Notes: generated by a model not told the origin, from the sequence alone. A stretch of DNA of 52,825 nucleotides from Indiicoccus explosivorum (GCF_002167005.1 NZ_NHTN01000035.1:1-52825); one strand, 5' to 3'. Shown: positions 33,289-42,752, counted from the first letter of the stretch. A program made the numbers and translations.

Positions 33289-33315
33289 TTCTCATCTCTC
33301 CTCAGCTCAAGGCTA
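33270..33315 (-). promoter_or_regulatory. Probable TRAP (MtrB) binding site over the trpP start
   Basis: In mRNA order the triplets are UAG, GAG, GAG, GAG, GAG, GAG, GAG, UAG, with spacers of 4, 2, 2, 2, 4, 6 and 2 bases. They run from 27 bases before the ATG to codon 6 and include the Shine-Dalgarno. B. subtilis trpP is controlled by TRAP bound over the same region. Confidence 0.7.
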
Positions 33316-33383
33316 TAGTTTGTTCTTCCCGGCGTACCCTCGCGGCCGCAAGCGAAAAACTTAGTATGATTCTATACTACCTA

Positions 33384-33812
33384 TTACACGGATGCAAGCG
33401 TTTGTTTCAGCTGATCGGCCAATTCCTGGATTTTCTCGTTCGTGTATTGTTTTTCCTTAGTGATCCATTTGGCGCCGAATCCGTCTGTCTCATCGTACCT
33501 CGGAATAAAGTGGAGGTGGAAATGGTAGACGCTCTGACCGGCTTTTGCGCCGTTATTGTTCAGCAGGTTCATGCCGACCGGCTCGAATGAGGATTTGATG
33601 GCGGACGCGATTTTCGGTGCAACAGCGAACAGATTCGCCGCTTCTTCCTCCGTCATGTCGTACACGTACTCGCGGTGTTTCTTGGGGATCAGGAGCGTGT
33701 GGCCTTTCGTGAGCGGCATGATATCCATGAACGCATATACATGCTCATCTTCATACACTTTGACACTCGGGATTTCTCCGTCGATGATTTTGCAAAAAAT
33801 ACAGTCTGCCAC
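33384..33812 (-). CDS. hit: HIT-family nucleotide-binding hydrolase Hit
   Basis: A 142-residue histidine-triad protein: FCKIIDGEIPSVKVYEDEH at the N-terminus and the active-site HFHLHFIPRY (H-x-H-x-H). GTG start at 33812 behind AAAGGATGA; the nearest ATGs are out of frame. It probably hydrolyses AMP-linked compounds. Divergent from ecsA, as in B. subtilis. Confidence 0.94.
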   Translation of the reverse strand: MADCIFCKIIDGEIPSVKVYEDEHVYAFMDIMPLTKGHTLLIPKKHREYVYDMTEEEAANLFAVAPKIASAIKSSFEPVGMNLLNNNGAKAGQSVYHFHLHFIPRYDETDGFGAKWITKEKQYTNEKIQELADQLKQTLASV

Positions 33813-33919
33813 TTGTTCATCATCCTTTCACAATTTTCTCCATCTTATCATAAACTGTCCGGCAGCAAAGAATTCAGCCGCGTCTTTTGGTACAATACGG
33901 GAAGAAAGAGGTGTTGGAA

Positions 33920-34669
33920 ATGACTGTGCTGGAAGTTGAATCACTGACCGGCGGCTACACGCGCAAGCCGGTTTTAAAAGACGTGTCTTTTTCAGTCAAT
34001 AAAGGTGAGCTTGTCGGTCTGATCGGGCTGAACGGCGCCGGAAAAAGCACGACAATCAAACACATCATCGGACTGATGAAGCCAAAATCCGGCGAAATCC
34101 GGCTGAACGGCAAGACCATCAGTGAAAATATGGACGCGTACCGTTCTTCTTTTTCCTATATTCCGGAAACCCCGGTACTCTACGAGGAACTGACGCTTCA
34201 GGAACATCTGGAACTGACTGCGATGGCTTACGGGGTCTCTGAGGAGCGGCTGGAAAAACGGTCGGCGGAGCTCCTGAAGGAATTCCGGATGGAGAAGCGG
34301 CTCCGCTGGTTTCCGTCCCACTTTTCAAAAGGAATGCGGCAAAAGGTCATGATCATGAGCGCCTTCCTCGCCGATCCTTCACTTTACATCATCGATGAGC
34401 CGTTTGTCGGCCTTGATCCGCTCGGTATCAAATCGCTCCTGGAACAGATGGAGACGAAGAAACGGCAGGGGGCGTCCGTCCTCATGTCGACGCACATCCT
34501 GGCCACAGCGGAACGCTACTGCGACCGCATCATTCTCCTCCATGAAGGGCGGGTCCGGGCGAACGGCACAATGGCTGACCTCCGGGAGATATTCGGCATG
34601 CCGGGCGCGACGTTGGATGATCTGTATATCGCCATGACCGAGGAGGCGAATGATGAAGAGCCTGCATGA
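33920..34669 (+). CDS. ecsA: ABC transporter ATPase EcsA
   Basis: A 249-residue ATPase: Walker A GLNGAGKST, signature-like FSKGMRQKV, Walker B LYIIDEPFVGLDP. It matches B. subtilis EcsA (247), which with EcsB affects protein secretion, regulated intramembrane proteolysis (RasP), competence and sporulation. ATG 33920 follows AAAGAGGTG. It overlaps ecsB by about 17 bases. EcsC, which follows in B. subtilis, is absent here. Confidence 0.93.
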   Translation: MTVLEVESLTGGYTRKPVLKDVSFSVNKGELVGLIGLNGAGKSTTIKHIIGLMKPKSGEIRLNGKTISENMDAYRSSFSYIPETPVLYEELTLQEHLELTAMAYGVSEERLEKRSAELLKEFRMEKRLRWFPSHFSKGMRQKVMIMSAFLADPSLYIIDEPFVGLDPLGIKSLLEQMETKKRQGASVLMSTHILATAERYCDRIILLHEGRVRANGTMADLREIFGMPGATLDDLYIAMTEEANDEEPA

Positions 34670-35840
34670 TGTATGGGCTGTGCGGCTCCGTAATTACACG
34701 GTCGAAGTCCAGAATTACATGAAGTATATTTTTACGGGTCATCTCGCCGTCGTACTTCTGTTCGCCATCGGGGCAGCAGGGTATGCTTACAGCGAGTGGC
34801 TGCGGGATATTCCGGAACATTTTCCGGCCGCGCTCCTTCTGGCAACGGTTTTCGGACTCTTGCTTGCATACAGCCCGCCTGCGACTTTGCTGAAGGAAGC
34901 GGACGGCGTCTATTTTCTGCCGCTGGAAAGCCGGCTGGACAGCTATGTGCAGCCGGCGCTGCGATGGACATTCATCAGCCAGCTTTATTCGCCGGTGATT
35001 GCCTTCATCATCTCGCTGCCGATGATCAATGTGCTGTACGGTCCGACAAGCGCTTTCCTCATCGGTTTTCCGATTTTGATCCTGGCACTGAAGTGGTTCA
35101 GTATCCGGAGTGAATTCGCTTTCCGGAAGTGGCGCTCCGGGGAAGATCTCTGGCGTGACAGGCTTATCCGGTTCTGTTTGAGCGGTCTTTTCGTTTATTT
35201 TTACACAGACCAGATCATTGCCGCTGCCGCGCTGCCGCTCATCGCGTTCATCCTTTATATGAAAGGGGTGCAGATGAAAGCGGCGGGCCGGCCGTTTCCG
35301 TTCGAACATTTCATCGGACTTGAACAGGGACGGATGCTGCGCTTCTACAGATTCGCCAATTACTTTACCGATGTGCCCCATCTGAAAGGGAAAGTGAAGG
35401 CGAGACGCTGGCTCGATCCTGTCTACCGGTTCATCGGCAGCGGACGGGAACACGCCCAGCTCTATTTGGTCACCCGTACGTTCGTCCGTTCGGATGATCT
35501 CTTTTACTTGTGGCTCCGATTGACCGTGATTTCGGCGGCGGGCGCCTTGCTCATTCCCTACAGCATCGGGGTTGCGGTGTTTGCTGGAGCCCTCGCGTTC
35601 GCGACGGCCATCCAACTCTGGCAGAGCCTCCGGGGGACCGTCCATTTCCGGATGGACGAGCTGTTTCCGCTGTCGGCTTACCCGCGTAAGCGGGCTGTCC
35701 GGAAACTGGTGCTCATGCTGCAACTCCTCCAGGCTGCAGCCGTCGCACTGGCGGCCGTCACTTCACCTGCCGCAGCGCTCGGGGCGTTCGCCGCGGTGCT
35801 GGCAGTGTCATTCATAACCCTGCAAGTCTCATCAAAATGA
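34653..35840 (+). CDS. ecsB: ABC transporter permease EcsB
   Basis: A 395-residue membrane protein with two clusters of helices (about 30-160 and 285-395) separated by a soluble loop containing the conserved FIGLEQGRMLRFYRFANYFTD. It has the EcsB family length. ATG 34653 lies 6 bases after GGAGG; the ATG just before it is too close. It acts as the membrane partner of EcsA. A T-rich terminator follows at once. Confidence 0.92.
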   Translation: MKSLHDVWAVRLRNYTVEVQNYMKYIFTGHLAVVLLFAIGAAGYAYSEWLRDIPEHFPAALLLATVFGLLLAYSPPATLLKEADGVYFLPLESRLDSYVQPALRWTFISQLYSPVIAFIISLPMINVLYGPTSAFLIGFPILILALKWFSIRSEFAFRKWRSGEDLWRDRLIRFCLSGLFVYFYTDQIIAAAALPLIAFILYMKGVQMKAAGRPFPFEHFIGLEQGRMLRFYRFANYFTDVPHLKGKVKARRWLDPVYRFIGSGREHAQLYLVTRTFVRSDDLFYLWLRLTVISAAGALLIPYSIGVAVFAGALAFATAIQLWQSLRGTVHFRMDELFPLSAYPRKRAVRKLVLMLQLLQAAAVALAAVTSPAAALGAFAAVLAVSFITLQVSSK

Positions 35841-35849
35841 ACGATCACG

Positions 35850-35878
35850 TGCGGTTCCTTCAGGGACCGCATTTTTTT
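35850..35878 (+). terminator. Intrinsic terminator of ecsAB
   Basis: TGCGGTTCC / GGGACCGCA with loop TTCA and seven Ts. Confidence 0.85.
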
Positions 35879-35951
35879 GCATACCATAAGTTTATTTTCT
35901 CTCAGTTTCAATGGAACCTGTGCTACCATGGAACAAACGGAAACTGGCACC

Positions 35952-36086
35952 TTCTTCGGGGCAAGGTGAAACTCCTGACCGGCGGTGAGCAGGGAACTGC
36001 GAGTCCGCGACCCGTTCCGCCTAGGCGGAGCGGCTGAGCCGGCGAAAGTCCGGCACCGACAGTGAAAGTCTGGATGGGAGAAGATG
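35952..36086 (+). ncRNA. FMN riboswitch (RFN element)
   Basis: Conserved segments in order: TTCGGGGCAAGGTGAAACTC, TGACCGGCGGTGAGCAGGGA, AGTCCGCGACCCGTTC, GCTGAGCCGG, and CCGACAGTGAAAGTCTGGAT followed by GGGAGAAG. These match the RFN consensus. It controls the riboflavin operon that follows. There is no T-run terminator downstream; instead a hairpin covers the Shine-Dalgarno, implying translational control. Confidence 0.95.
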
Positions 36087-36121
36087 TGTGTACAGCTGCC
36101 GTTGTGCTTGTTTTGTGCTGC

Positions 36122-36149
36122 TTCTTTCGGAATGAACCGAAAGGAGGAG
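36122..36149 (+). promoter_or_regulatory. Hairpin sequestering the ribD ribosome-binding site
   Basis: TTCTTTCGG (36122-36130) pairs with CCGAAAGGA (36137-36145; one G-U), covering half of AAAGGAGGAG. CTTTCG of the left arm could instead pair with CGAAAG inside the riboswitch (about 36044-36049), which would free the site. Confidence 0.55.
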
Positions 36150-37226
36150 ATTGTTATCGAACCAGCTCATTATATGGAATTCGCGATCCGGCTCGCTTCG
36201 GAAATGGCCGGACAGACATCACCGAACCCGCTCGTCGGGGCGGTTTGTGTCAAAGACCATAAAATCATCGGAATGGGCGCGCATCTGGAAGCGGGAAAAC
36301 CGCATGCGGAAGTGCATGCGCTCAATATGGCGGGAGAAGCGGCCGAAGGGTCGGATCTCTATGTCACATTGGAGCCGTGCTCGCATTATGGGAAAACGCC
36401 GCCGTGCGCGCTGAAGATCATCGATTCCGGTGTGAAACGCGTCTACATCGCCACATTGGATCCGAACACGCTCGTCGCCGGCAAAGGAGTCAAACTTCTT
36501 GAAGACGCGGGCATTGAAGTGCATACCGGTCTGTTGGAACACGAAGCAGCACGCATGAACGAAGCATTTTTTCACTCCATCATCCATAAAACACCGTACG
36601 TCACCCTGAAGGCTGCCGCCACACTGGACGGCCGCATGGCGACGGAAGCCGGAAGCAGCAAGTGGATCACCTCCGCTGAAGCGCGGGAAGATGTCCACCG
36701 GCTCCGCCATTCGCAGGATGCCATTCTGGTCGGCGTCAATACGGTGCTTCATGATCATCCTTTCCTAACCACCCGACTGCCCCATGGTGGAAAGAACCCG
36801 ATACGAGTTGTTTTAGACCGCCGGCTGCTCACGCCGGCTGATACACCGGTCACGCAGGACGCTTCTGCGAAGACCTTGATTTATTGTCTGGAAGATGCCC
36901 GCGAGGCCGCATATGCGCCGCATGTCGAAGTGGTCCGGCTCGGGAAGAGGGATTTTCTCCGGGAAGTGCTGAAAGATCTGTACAGGCGCGGCATCATGAC
37001 GCTTCTGGTCGAAGGCGGACCTCGTGTGCATGCCAGTTTTTTGGAACTGGGATTGGTGCAGGCGCTGTGGCTTTATCAGGCGCCGAAACTGATCGGAAAT
37101 GGACCTTCGCTTTTTGACAGTGCTGTCCGGTCGGATATGGCCGACAGCCTGGATCTGACGATCAGAGATGTGGAACGGTTCGGTCCGGATGTCCGGATCC
37201 GGGCTGTTTTCGGGGAGCGTGAGTAA
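36132..37226 (+). CDS. ribD: Bifunctional riboflavin deaminase/reductase RibD (RibG)
   Basis: About 364 residues. The N-terminal deaminase domain has PNPLVGAV, the zinc motif HAEVHAL and EPCSHYGKTPPCALKI; the C-terminal reductase domain has KAAATLDGRMATEAGSSKWIT and the NADPH loop LLVEGGPRVHASF. It performs steps 2 and 3 of riboflavin synthesis. The start is uncertain: the family N-terminus aligns to about 36156, where AAAGGAGGAG (36140-36149) is followed by no in-frame ATG, GTG or TTG, only ATT (36150) and ATC (36156). ATG 36132 (used here) lies in the hairpin loop without its own RBS; ATG 36174 would shorten the protein. Confidence 0.93.
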   Translation: MNRKEEIVIEPAHYMEFAIRLASEMAGQTSPNPLVGAVCVKDHKIIGMGAHLEAGKPHAEVHALNMAGEAAEGSDLYVTLEPCSHYGKTPPCALKIIDSGVKRVYIATLDPNTLVAGKGVKLLEDAGIEVHTGLLEHEAARMNEAFFHSIIHKTPYVTLKAAATLDGRMATEAGSSKWITSAEAREDVHRLRHSQDAILVGVNTVLHDHPFLTTRLPHGGKNPIRVVLDRRLLTPADTPVTQDASAKTLIYCLEDAREAAYAPHVEVVRLGKRDFLREVLKDLYRRGIMTLLVEGGPRVHASFLELGLVQALWLYQAPKLIGNGPSLFDSAVRSDMADSLDLTIRDVERFGPDVRIRAVFGERE

Positions 37227-37857
37227 ACTGTTTACAGGAATCATTGAAGAAATCGGTCATGTAAAAGCGATCCGGCGGAAACCGCAGGCGCTTGAATTGA
37301 CCATCAGCTGTTCGGTTGTCCTGGAGGATGTGAAGCGCGGCGACAGCATTGCGGTCAACGGCGTGTGCCTGACGGTATCCGAGTTCGACAGCCGTCAGTT
37401 CATAGCCGATGTCATCCCGGAAACGGTCCAGTCGTCGACGATGGCGGACCTCCGTACAGGCTCTCCGGTGAATCTGGAACGGGCGATGGCCGCCAATGGC
37501 CGCTTCGGCGGCCATTTCGTGAACGGCCATATAGACGGCATAGGGACGATCCGGGCTGTCCGATCGGATTCCATTGCGGTGACGAAAACGATCGAAGTCG
37601 ATCCTTCCCTTATGAAGTACATGATGCTGAAAGGGTCAGTCGCGATCGATGGCACGTCCCTGACGATTTTTGATGTCGGACGGACGACGATTTCGATTTC
37701 CCTTATCCCGACGACGCAGGAGGACTCCCTCCTCGGCAGAAAAGGGATCGGCGATAAGGTCAACATCGAATGCGATTTGCTCGCCAAGTATACGGAACGG
37801 ACAATGGAAGCGAAGCCTGGCCTCACGAGAGGGTTCCTGGCTGAACACGGATTTTAA
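37219..37857 (+). CDS. ribE: Riboflavin synthase alpha subunit RibE
   Basis: A 212-residue enzyme of two lumazine-binding repeats; the start [15 protein letters not shown] and the internal [14 protein letters not shown] are conserved, and the second half repeats the fold ([12 protein letters not shown]). It converts 6,7-dimethyl-8-ribityllumazine to riboflavin. GTG 37219 overlaps the ribD stop; a CTG at 37228, just before TTTACAGG, is an alternative that would give the family's usual MFTGII start. Confidence 0.94.
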   Translation: MSKLFTGIIEEIGHVKAIRRKPQALELTISCSVVLEDVKRGDSIAVNGVCLTVSEFDSRQFIADVIPETVQSSTMADLRTGSPVNLERAMAANGRFGGHFVNGHIDGIGTIRAVRSDSIAVTKTIEVDPSLMKYMMLKGSVAIDGTSLTIFDVGRTTISISLIPTTQEDSLLGRKGIGDKVNIECDLLAKYTERTMEAKPGLTRGFLAEHGF

Positions 37858-37871
37858 CGGGAGGTGAGTGC

Positions 37872-39065
37872 ATGTTTTATTCAGTGGAAGAAGCGGTGCG
37901 TGACCTGAAGGCCGGAAAGGCCATTATCGTCGTTGATGACGAAGACCGTGAAAATGAAGGGGACTTCGTGGCGCTCGCCGAACAGGCGACTCCCGAGATC
38001 GTCAATTTGATGGCAACAGAAGGACGCGGGCTCATCTGCGTTCCGGTGGCGCCGGAAATCGCGGAAAAGCTACAGCTGAACCCGATGACCGATCAGAACA
38101 CGGATCAGCACGGCACCGCGTTCACCATCAGCATCGATCATAAACATACAACGACAGGGATCAGCGCTTTCGAGCGGTCCCATACGATTCTGCAAATGCT
38201 CGATCCGGAAGCGAAGGCAGCGGATTTCAAGCGGCCGGGGCATATTTTTCCGCTTGTCGCGAAAGAAGGGGGTGTCCTGCGGCGTGCGGGGCACACGGAA
38301 GCGGCGGTGGACCTGGCGAAACTGGCGGGGGCCGCTCCGGCCGGCGTCATCTGTGAAATCATGAATCCGGACGGGACGATGGCGAGGGTCGATGACTTGA
38401 AAGAAGTGGCGAAACGGCTTGGTGTCGGTATCCTGACGATCCAGGAACTGATCGCCTATAAACAGAAGAACGAGCGGCTCGTTTCGAAAGAAGTGGAAGT
38501 CCGCCTGCCCACTGCGTACGGGGATCTGGATGTTCTCGGCTATACGGAAGTGCTGACAGGACAGGACCATGTCGCGTTCGTCAAAGGCGTAATCGATCCA
38601 GAGAAACCCGTGCTCGTCCGGGTGCATTCGGAATGTCTGACAGGGGATGTGTTCGGCTCGTACAAGTGCGACTGCGGGCCTCAGCTCCACGCGGCGATGA
38701 AGCAGATCAGCGAGGCGGAATCCGGCGTCCTGCTCTACATGCGGCAGGAAGGCCGGGGCATCGGACTCATCAATAAACTGAAAGCCTACAAGCTCCAGCA
38801 GGAAGGCTACGATACGGTGGAAGCGAACCGCAAACTGGGGTTCGCTGACGACCTCCGGGACTATGGGATCGGCGCCCAGATTTTGCGGGATATCGGAATC
38901 CGTAAAATGAAGCTCCTGACGAATAACCCCCGGAAAATTGCGGGGATCGGCGGATACGGGCTGGAAGTGACGGAGCGTGTGCCGATTGAAATGCCGGCCA
39001 CTGAAGAAAATGAAGCGTACATGCGGGCAAAAAAATCAAAGCTGGGCCACTTGCTCAACTTGTAA
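37872..39065 (+). CDS. ribBA: Bifunctional DHBP synthase / GTP cyclohydrolase II RibBA
   Basis: A 397-residue fusion. The DHBP synthase part (1-200) has [12 protein letters not shown] and [12 protein letters not shown], then [15 protein letters not shown]; the cyclohydrolase part (about 207-397) has the zinc motif [20 protein letters not shown] and [16 protein letters not shown]. It supplies both precursors of riboflavin. GGGAGGTGA precedes the ATG 14 bases after ribE. Confidence 0.96.
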   Translation: MFYSVEEAVRDLKAGKAIIVVDDEDRENEGDFVALAEQATPEIVNLMATEGRGLICVPVAPEIAEKLQLNPMTDQNTDQHGTAFTISIDHKHTTTGISAFERSHTILQMLDPEAKAADFKRPGHIFPLVAKEGGVLRRAGHTEAAVDLAKLAGAAPAGVICEIMNPDGTMARVDDLKEVAKRLGVGILTIQELIAYKQKNERLVSKEVEVRLPTAYGDLDVLGYTEVLTGQDHVAFVKGVIDPEKPVLVRVHSECLTGDVFGSYKCDCGPQLHAAMKQISEAESGVLLYMRQEGRGIGLINKLKAYKLQQEGYDTVEANRKLGFADDLRDYGIGAQILRDIGIRKMKLLTNNPRKIAGIGGYGLEVTERVPIEMPATEENEAYMRAKKSKLGHLLNL

Positions 39066-39077
39066 AGGAGACAGGAC

Positions 39078-39545
39078 ATGGCAACTCATTTTGAAGGTTT
39101 TTTAACAGGCGAAGGACTGCGGATCGGCATCGTCGTCGGCCGCTTCAATGAATTCATCACCGGCAGACTGCTGAGCGGTGCGGAAGACGCGCTGAAACGG
39201 CACGGCGTGGAAGACAGCAATGTCTCCATCGCCTGGGTGCCGGGCGCATTCGAAATCCCGCTTGTCGCGAAGAAAATGGCGATGAGCGGAAACTATGATG
39301 CCGTCATCACGCTCGGTACGGTCATCCGCGGCGCGACGCCGCACTTCGATTATGTGTGCAGCGAAGTCGCAAAAGGCGTTTCCCGGGTGAACGACCAGTC
39401 CGGCATTCCAGTCATTTTCGGCGTGCTGACGACCGATTCGATCGAACAGGCAATCGAACGGGCAGGTACGAAAGCGGGCAATAAAGGATGGGAAGCCGCG
39501 GCATCCGCGATTGAAATGGCGAACCTGATGAAAAAACTCGGATAA
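39078..39545 (+). CDS. ribH: 6,7-dimethyl-8-ribityllumazine synthase RibH
   Basis: A 155-residue enzyme with [32 protein letters not shown] and [20 protein letters not shown], the conserved substrate and phosphate sites. It probably assembles as the icosahedral capsid typical of Bacillus. AAAGGAGACAGGAC precedes the ATG. It is the last gene of the ribD-ribE-ribBA-ribH operon; the terminator follows. Confidence 0.96.
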   Translation: MATHFEGFLTGEGLRIGIVVGRFNEFITGRLLSGAEDALKRHGVEDSNVSIAWVPGAFEIPLVAKKMAMSGNYDAVITLGTVIRGATPHFDYVCSEVAKGVSRVNDQSGIPVIFGVLTTDSIEQAIERAGTKAGNKGWEAAASAIEMANLMKKLG

Positions 39546-39551
39546 TTCATG

Positions 39552-39584
39552 AAAAAAGACCAGCCGTCGCGGCTGGTCTTTTTT
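39552..39584. terminator. Bidirectional intrinsic terminator
   Basis: AAAAAAGACCAGCC / GGCTGGTCTTTTTT with a GTCGC loop, between convergent ribH and the amidohydrolase gene. Confidence 0.9.
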
Positions 39585-39628
39585 GGACCGTCCTAATTGT
39601 TTTTCAGTTCTTATCGGACAGCGGATTT

Positions 39629-40807
39629 TCAGTCTTCCCCATGGACGCCGACGGCCGCTGCACCGAGTGTCTTCGCTGCAACAAGCATGGCGCGCTCGTC
39701 GAAATCGAAGCGGGGGTGGTGGTGCGGATAAACCCGCGATTCGTCTTCAAGCATCGCGCCGGTGAAGAAAAAGGTGCCGGGCACGTGGTGCAAATAATAG
39801 GCGAAATCTTCACCGCCCATTTGCGGCGCGCTTTCGTTCACTTCTTTGACACCCGGCACTTGTTCGGCGGTTTTCTTCAAATACAGCGTTTCCGCTTCAT
39901 GGTTATCGACCGCCGGATAGCCCCGCACGAACTCAAAATCGATGCTGCAGCTGCTGGCGGCTGCCATTCCTTCGCAGATCCGGCGCATTTCCTGTTCCAC
40001 CAATACACGTGTCCCTTCGCTGAATGTGCGGACAGTGCCATGGAGCAGCGCTTCATCCGCAATGATGTTGAACGCATTTTCCGCTTTGAACGTACCGATC
40101 GACAGCACGGCGGGTTCGAGCGGATCGACACGCCGGGAAACGACTTGCTGGAGAGCGGTGACAAGCTGGGCGCCGATTGCGACGGCATCCTTCGTTTCAT
40201 GCGGCATCGCCCCATGGCCGCCCCGGCCCTTCACATTGATTTCGAACCGGTCGGCCGCCGCCATGATCGGGCCTGTGCGGTACTCGATATGATGAGACGG
40301 CTTCGTGGACCAAAGGTGCGTGCCGAAAATGACATCGACGCCATCGAGGCAGCCATCTTCGATCATCGAAATGGCGCCGCCCGGCTGGTATTCTTCCGCA
40401 TGCTGGTGGATCAGGACATACGTGCCCGGCAGATCCGCTTGCAGTTCATGGAGCGTTTTGCCGAGCGTCAGCAATGTCGCGGTATGCCCATCGTGGCCGC
40501 AGGCATGCATGACGCCTTCTACAGTGGATTTGTATTCACAGTCTTTCTCATCCTGGATCGGCAGCGCGTCGAAATCTGCACGAAGTGCGACCGTCTTGCC
40601 CGGTTTTCCGCCTTTGACCACAGCGACGACTCCGTTGCCGCCGACATCTGTGCGCACATCGACACCGAGTTCCCTGTAAAAATCCGCTATGTACTTCGCT
40701 GTTTTCGTCTCTTTAAAAGAAGGTTCCGGGTTCATGTGCAAATAGCGGCGGATTTGGACCATGTCCTCGTACTTATCTTCCAATTTTCCATACAGTTCGT
40801 TCAGCAT
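39629..40807 (-). CDS. yhaA: M20-family amidohydrolase YhaA
   Basis: A 392-residue peptidase M20/amidohydrolase. Metal and catalytic motifs: ACGHDGHTATLLTLGKTL, HQHAEEYQPGGA, the dimerisation domain start GRGGHGAMPHETKDAV, and MGGEDFAYYLHHVPG. Relatives hydrolyse N-acetyl or other N-acyl amino acids or hippurate; the substrate is unknown. ATG 40807 lies 6 bases after GAGGTG. It corresponds in position to B. subtilis yhaA after the ecs genes. Confidence 0.9.
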   Translation of the reverse strand: MLNELYGKLEDKYEDMVQIRRYLHMNPEPSFKETKTAKYIADFYRELGVDVRTDVGGNGVVAVVKGGKPGKTVALRADFDALPIQDEKDCEYKSTVEGVMHACGHDGHTATLLTLGKTLHELQADLPGTYVLIHQHAEEYQPGGAISMIEDGCLDGVDVIFGTHLWSTKPSHHIEYRTGPIMAAADRFEINVKGRGGHGAMPHETKDAVAIGAQLVTALQQVVSRRVDPLEPAVLSIGTFKAENAFNIIADEALLHGTVRTFSEGTRVLVEQEMRRICEGMAAASSCSIDFEFVRGYPAVDNHEAETLYLKKTAEQVPGVKEVNESAPQMGGEDFAYYLHHVPGTFFFTGAMLEDESRVYPHHHPRFDFDERAMLVAAKTLGAAAVGVHGED

Positions 40808-40906
40808 TCGCTCCACCTCGGTTGTCGGAATTGTCGTACTTCTAGAGCTTAGCACAAAAGCGGACACTGCGTGAACGGCCCTGATTCTTAAAGGGAAATA
40901 AATGAA

Positions 40907-40951
40907 GAAAGGCTGTCCGGCAAGCCGGATTTCCGACCCGCCGGACAGCCT
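40907..40951 (-). terminator. Terminator of hmoB
   Basis: Perfect 12-base stem AGGCTGTCCGGC / GCCGGACAGCCT (40910-40921 with 40940-40951), then TTTCTTC on the minus strand. Confidence 0.7.
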
Positions 40952-40960
40952 GTTCCGGTT

Positions 40961-41470
40961 TCATTCCTCTTCAGGTTTTGCATGATACGTCGTGATATAC
41001 GAGGAGCCCGAGAAGATATTCTGGCTTTTCAGCCCGCTGTCGGTGTCCCGCTTCTCATGGGCTTTATTGAACGCCTGTGATTCCTTCCATTTTTCAAAGA
41101 AGATCGGGGATTCCCATTCCGTCAGGACGACATACGTATCGGATTTCACTGGGCGCAGCAGCCGGAACGCGATGAATCCGGGCTGGTTCTCGACCGCTCC
41201 TGCCCGGTTCGTGAACCGGTGCTCGAAAACCGGACGCCCTTCATCGGAAACGGGGATATTATTGAAGACAAAAAAACCTTTTTCGTTCAGCTCTCCTGCA
41301 CTGCTGATGACTTCATACCGTCTTGGTGTAGCGAAGACTGTTTTCTTTTCCGTTTCGTGAAGAACGAGCGTGGTATTTTCACCCTGCATGATCACCATCG
41401 TCTCGCCGGCGTATTTTTCGCGCAGTTTCCGCATGTAATCGTACGTTCCTGTGGTCATATACAGATTCAC
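40961..41470 (-). CDS. hmoB: Heme-degrading monooxygenase HmoB
   Basis: A 169-residue protein with a C-terminal ABM (antibiotic-biosynthesis-monooxygenase) domain: FENRAGAVENQPGFIAFRLL-like segment (here FTNRAGAVENQPGFIAFRLL) and VLTEWESPIFFEKW, then AHEKR. It closely follows B. subtilis HmoB (YhgC, 166), which opens haem to release iron. GTG start 41470 behind GAAGGAGG; the TTG one codon earlier is equally in frame. Its position next to hemEHY fits a haem-related task. Confidence 0.9.
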   Translation of the reverse strand: MNLYMTTGTYDYMRKLREKYAGETMVIMQGENTTLVLHETEKKTVFATPRRYEVISSAGELNEKGFFVFNNIPVSDEGRPVFEHRFTNRAGAVENQPGFIAFRLLRPVKSDTYVVLTEWESPIFFEKWKESQAFNKAHEKRDTDSGLKSQNIFSGSSYITTYHAKPEEE

Positions 41471-41573
41471 CAAAAAACCTCCTTCATTCCTTCTGCTTTT
41501 ATTATAAACTTCCCGAAAACAAAATGCGCAAAACAACCTATGGCGAAACGGTGAAGCGCAAAGCGTCTATTTT

Positions 41574-41602
41574 ATGACATTTCGGCGCCGTGCCTATACA
41601 AT
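41574..41602 (+). promoter_or_regulatory. Sigma-A promoter of hemE-hemH-hemY
   Basis: ATGACA (41574-41579), 17 bases, TACAAT (41597-41602). Confidence 0.55.
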
Positions 41603-41675
41603 GGGAAATGGAGCATCTATAGTTTAATCGGAATAAAAAACGGAATTGAGCAGCAGAAAGGGAGTCGCGATTCAA

Positions 41676-42725
41676 ATGGCAAAGGCGTTCAACGATAACT
41701 ACCTCCGTGCAGCGCGCGGGGAGAAGACCGATCACGTTCCGGTATGGTTCATGCGGCAGGCGGGCCGGTCACAGCCGGAGTATCGGGAACTGAAGGAAAA
41801 GTACTCGCTCGAGGAGATCACGAAGCAGCCGGAACTGTGCGCATATGTCACGAAGCTTCCGGTCGACCAGTACGGTGTCGATGCGGCGATCCTGTACAAG
41901 GACATTGTGACGCCGCTGCCGGCGATCGGTGTGGACGTCGAGATCAAAGCGGGCATCGGTCCGGTCATCGCTAATCCAATCCGATCAGCGCAGGACGTCG
42001 CAAGACTTGGGGAAATCGATCCCGTGCAGGACGTGCCGTATGTGCTGGAGACCATCCGGATCCTGACGGAAGAGCAGCTGGATGTGCCGCTCATCGGCTT
42101 TGCCGGTGCGCCGTTCACGTTGGCCAGTTATATGATCGAAGGCGGGCCGTCGCGCAGCTACAACAAGACGAAAGCGCTCATGGTCTCGGAACCGCAGACG
42201 TGGTTCGCGCTGATGGACAAACTGGCGGATACGATCATTCCGTACATGAAAGCACAAATCGGAGCCGGCGCGAAAGCGATTCAAGTATTTGATTCATGGG
42301 TCGGGGCCCTCAGTGCGGATGATTACCGGATCTTCATCAAACCGGTCATGGACCGGATCTTCAGCGAACTGCGCGAAGAAGGGATGCCGCTGACCATATT
42401 CGGCGTCGGCGCGAGCCACTTGGCGAGAGACTGGCATGACCTTCCTGTGGACGTAGTCGGGCTGGACTGGCGCCTGCCGATCCGGGATGCCCGGAGCATG
42501 GGGCTGACGAAAACCCTGCAGGGCAATTTCGATCCGTCATATTTGCTGGCGGACTGGAGTGTCATCGAAAAGCGGGTGAAGGACATCGTGGATCAGGGGA
42601 TGGAATCGGACGGCTACATTTTCAACCTCGGCCATGGCGTGTTCCCGGAAGTGGATCCGGACACATTGAAGCGGCTGACCGCTTTTGTCCATGAATACAG
42701 CGCGAAGCAAAAAACGAATTCTTAA
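41676..42725 (+). CDS. hemE: Uroporphyrinogen decarboxylase HemE
   Basis: A 349-residue enzyme making coproporphyrinogen III. Family signatures: [18 protein letters not shown] and [17 protein letters not shown], then [15 protein letters not shown] 41676 matches the family start (B. subtilis 353); GGGAG lies 11 bases upstream. The first gene of the haem operon. Confidence 0.97.
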   Translation: MAKAFNDNYLRAARGEKTDHVPVWFMRQAGRSQPEYRELKEKYSLEEITKQPELCAYVTKLPVDQYGVDAAILYKDIVTPLPAIGVDVEIKAGIGPVIANPIRSAQDVARLGEIDPVQDVPYVLETIRILTEEQLDVPLIGFAGAPFTLASYMIEGGPSRSYNKTKALMVSEPQTWFALMDKLADTIIPYMKAQIGAGAKAIQVFDSWVGALSADDYRIFIKPVMDRIFSELREEGMPLTIFGVGASHLARDWHDLPVDVVGLDWRLPIRDARSMGLTKTLQGNFDPSYLLADWSVIEKRVKDIVDQGMESDGYIFNLGHGVFPEVDPDTLKRLTAFVHEYSAKQKTNS

Positions 42726-42752
42726 ACTGACTGATATGAGGTGGAACGACTG

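Noticed and set aside
36084-36131. ATG 36084 as the ribD start
   Set aside because: It lies inside the last paired strand of the FMN riboswitch and would add about 25 non-homologous residues.
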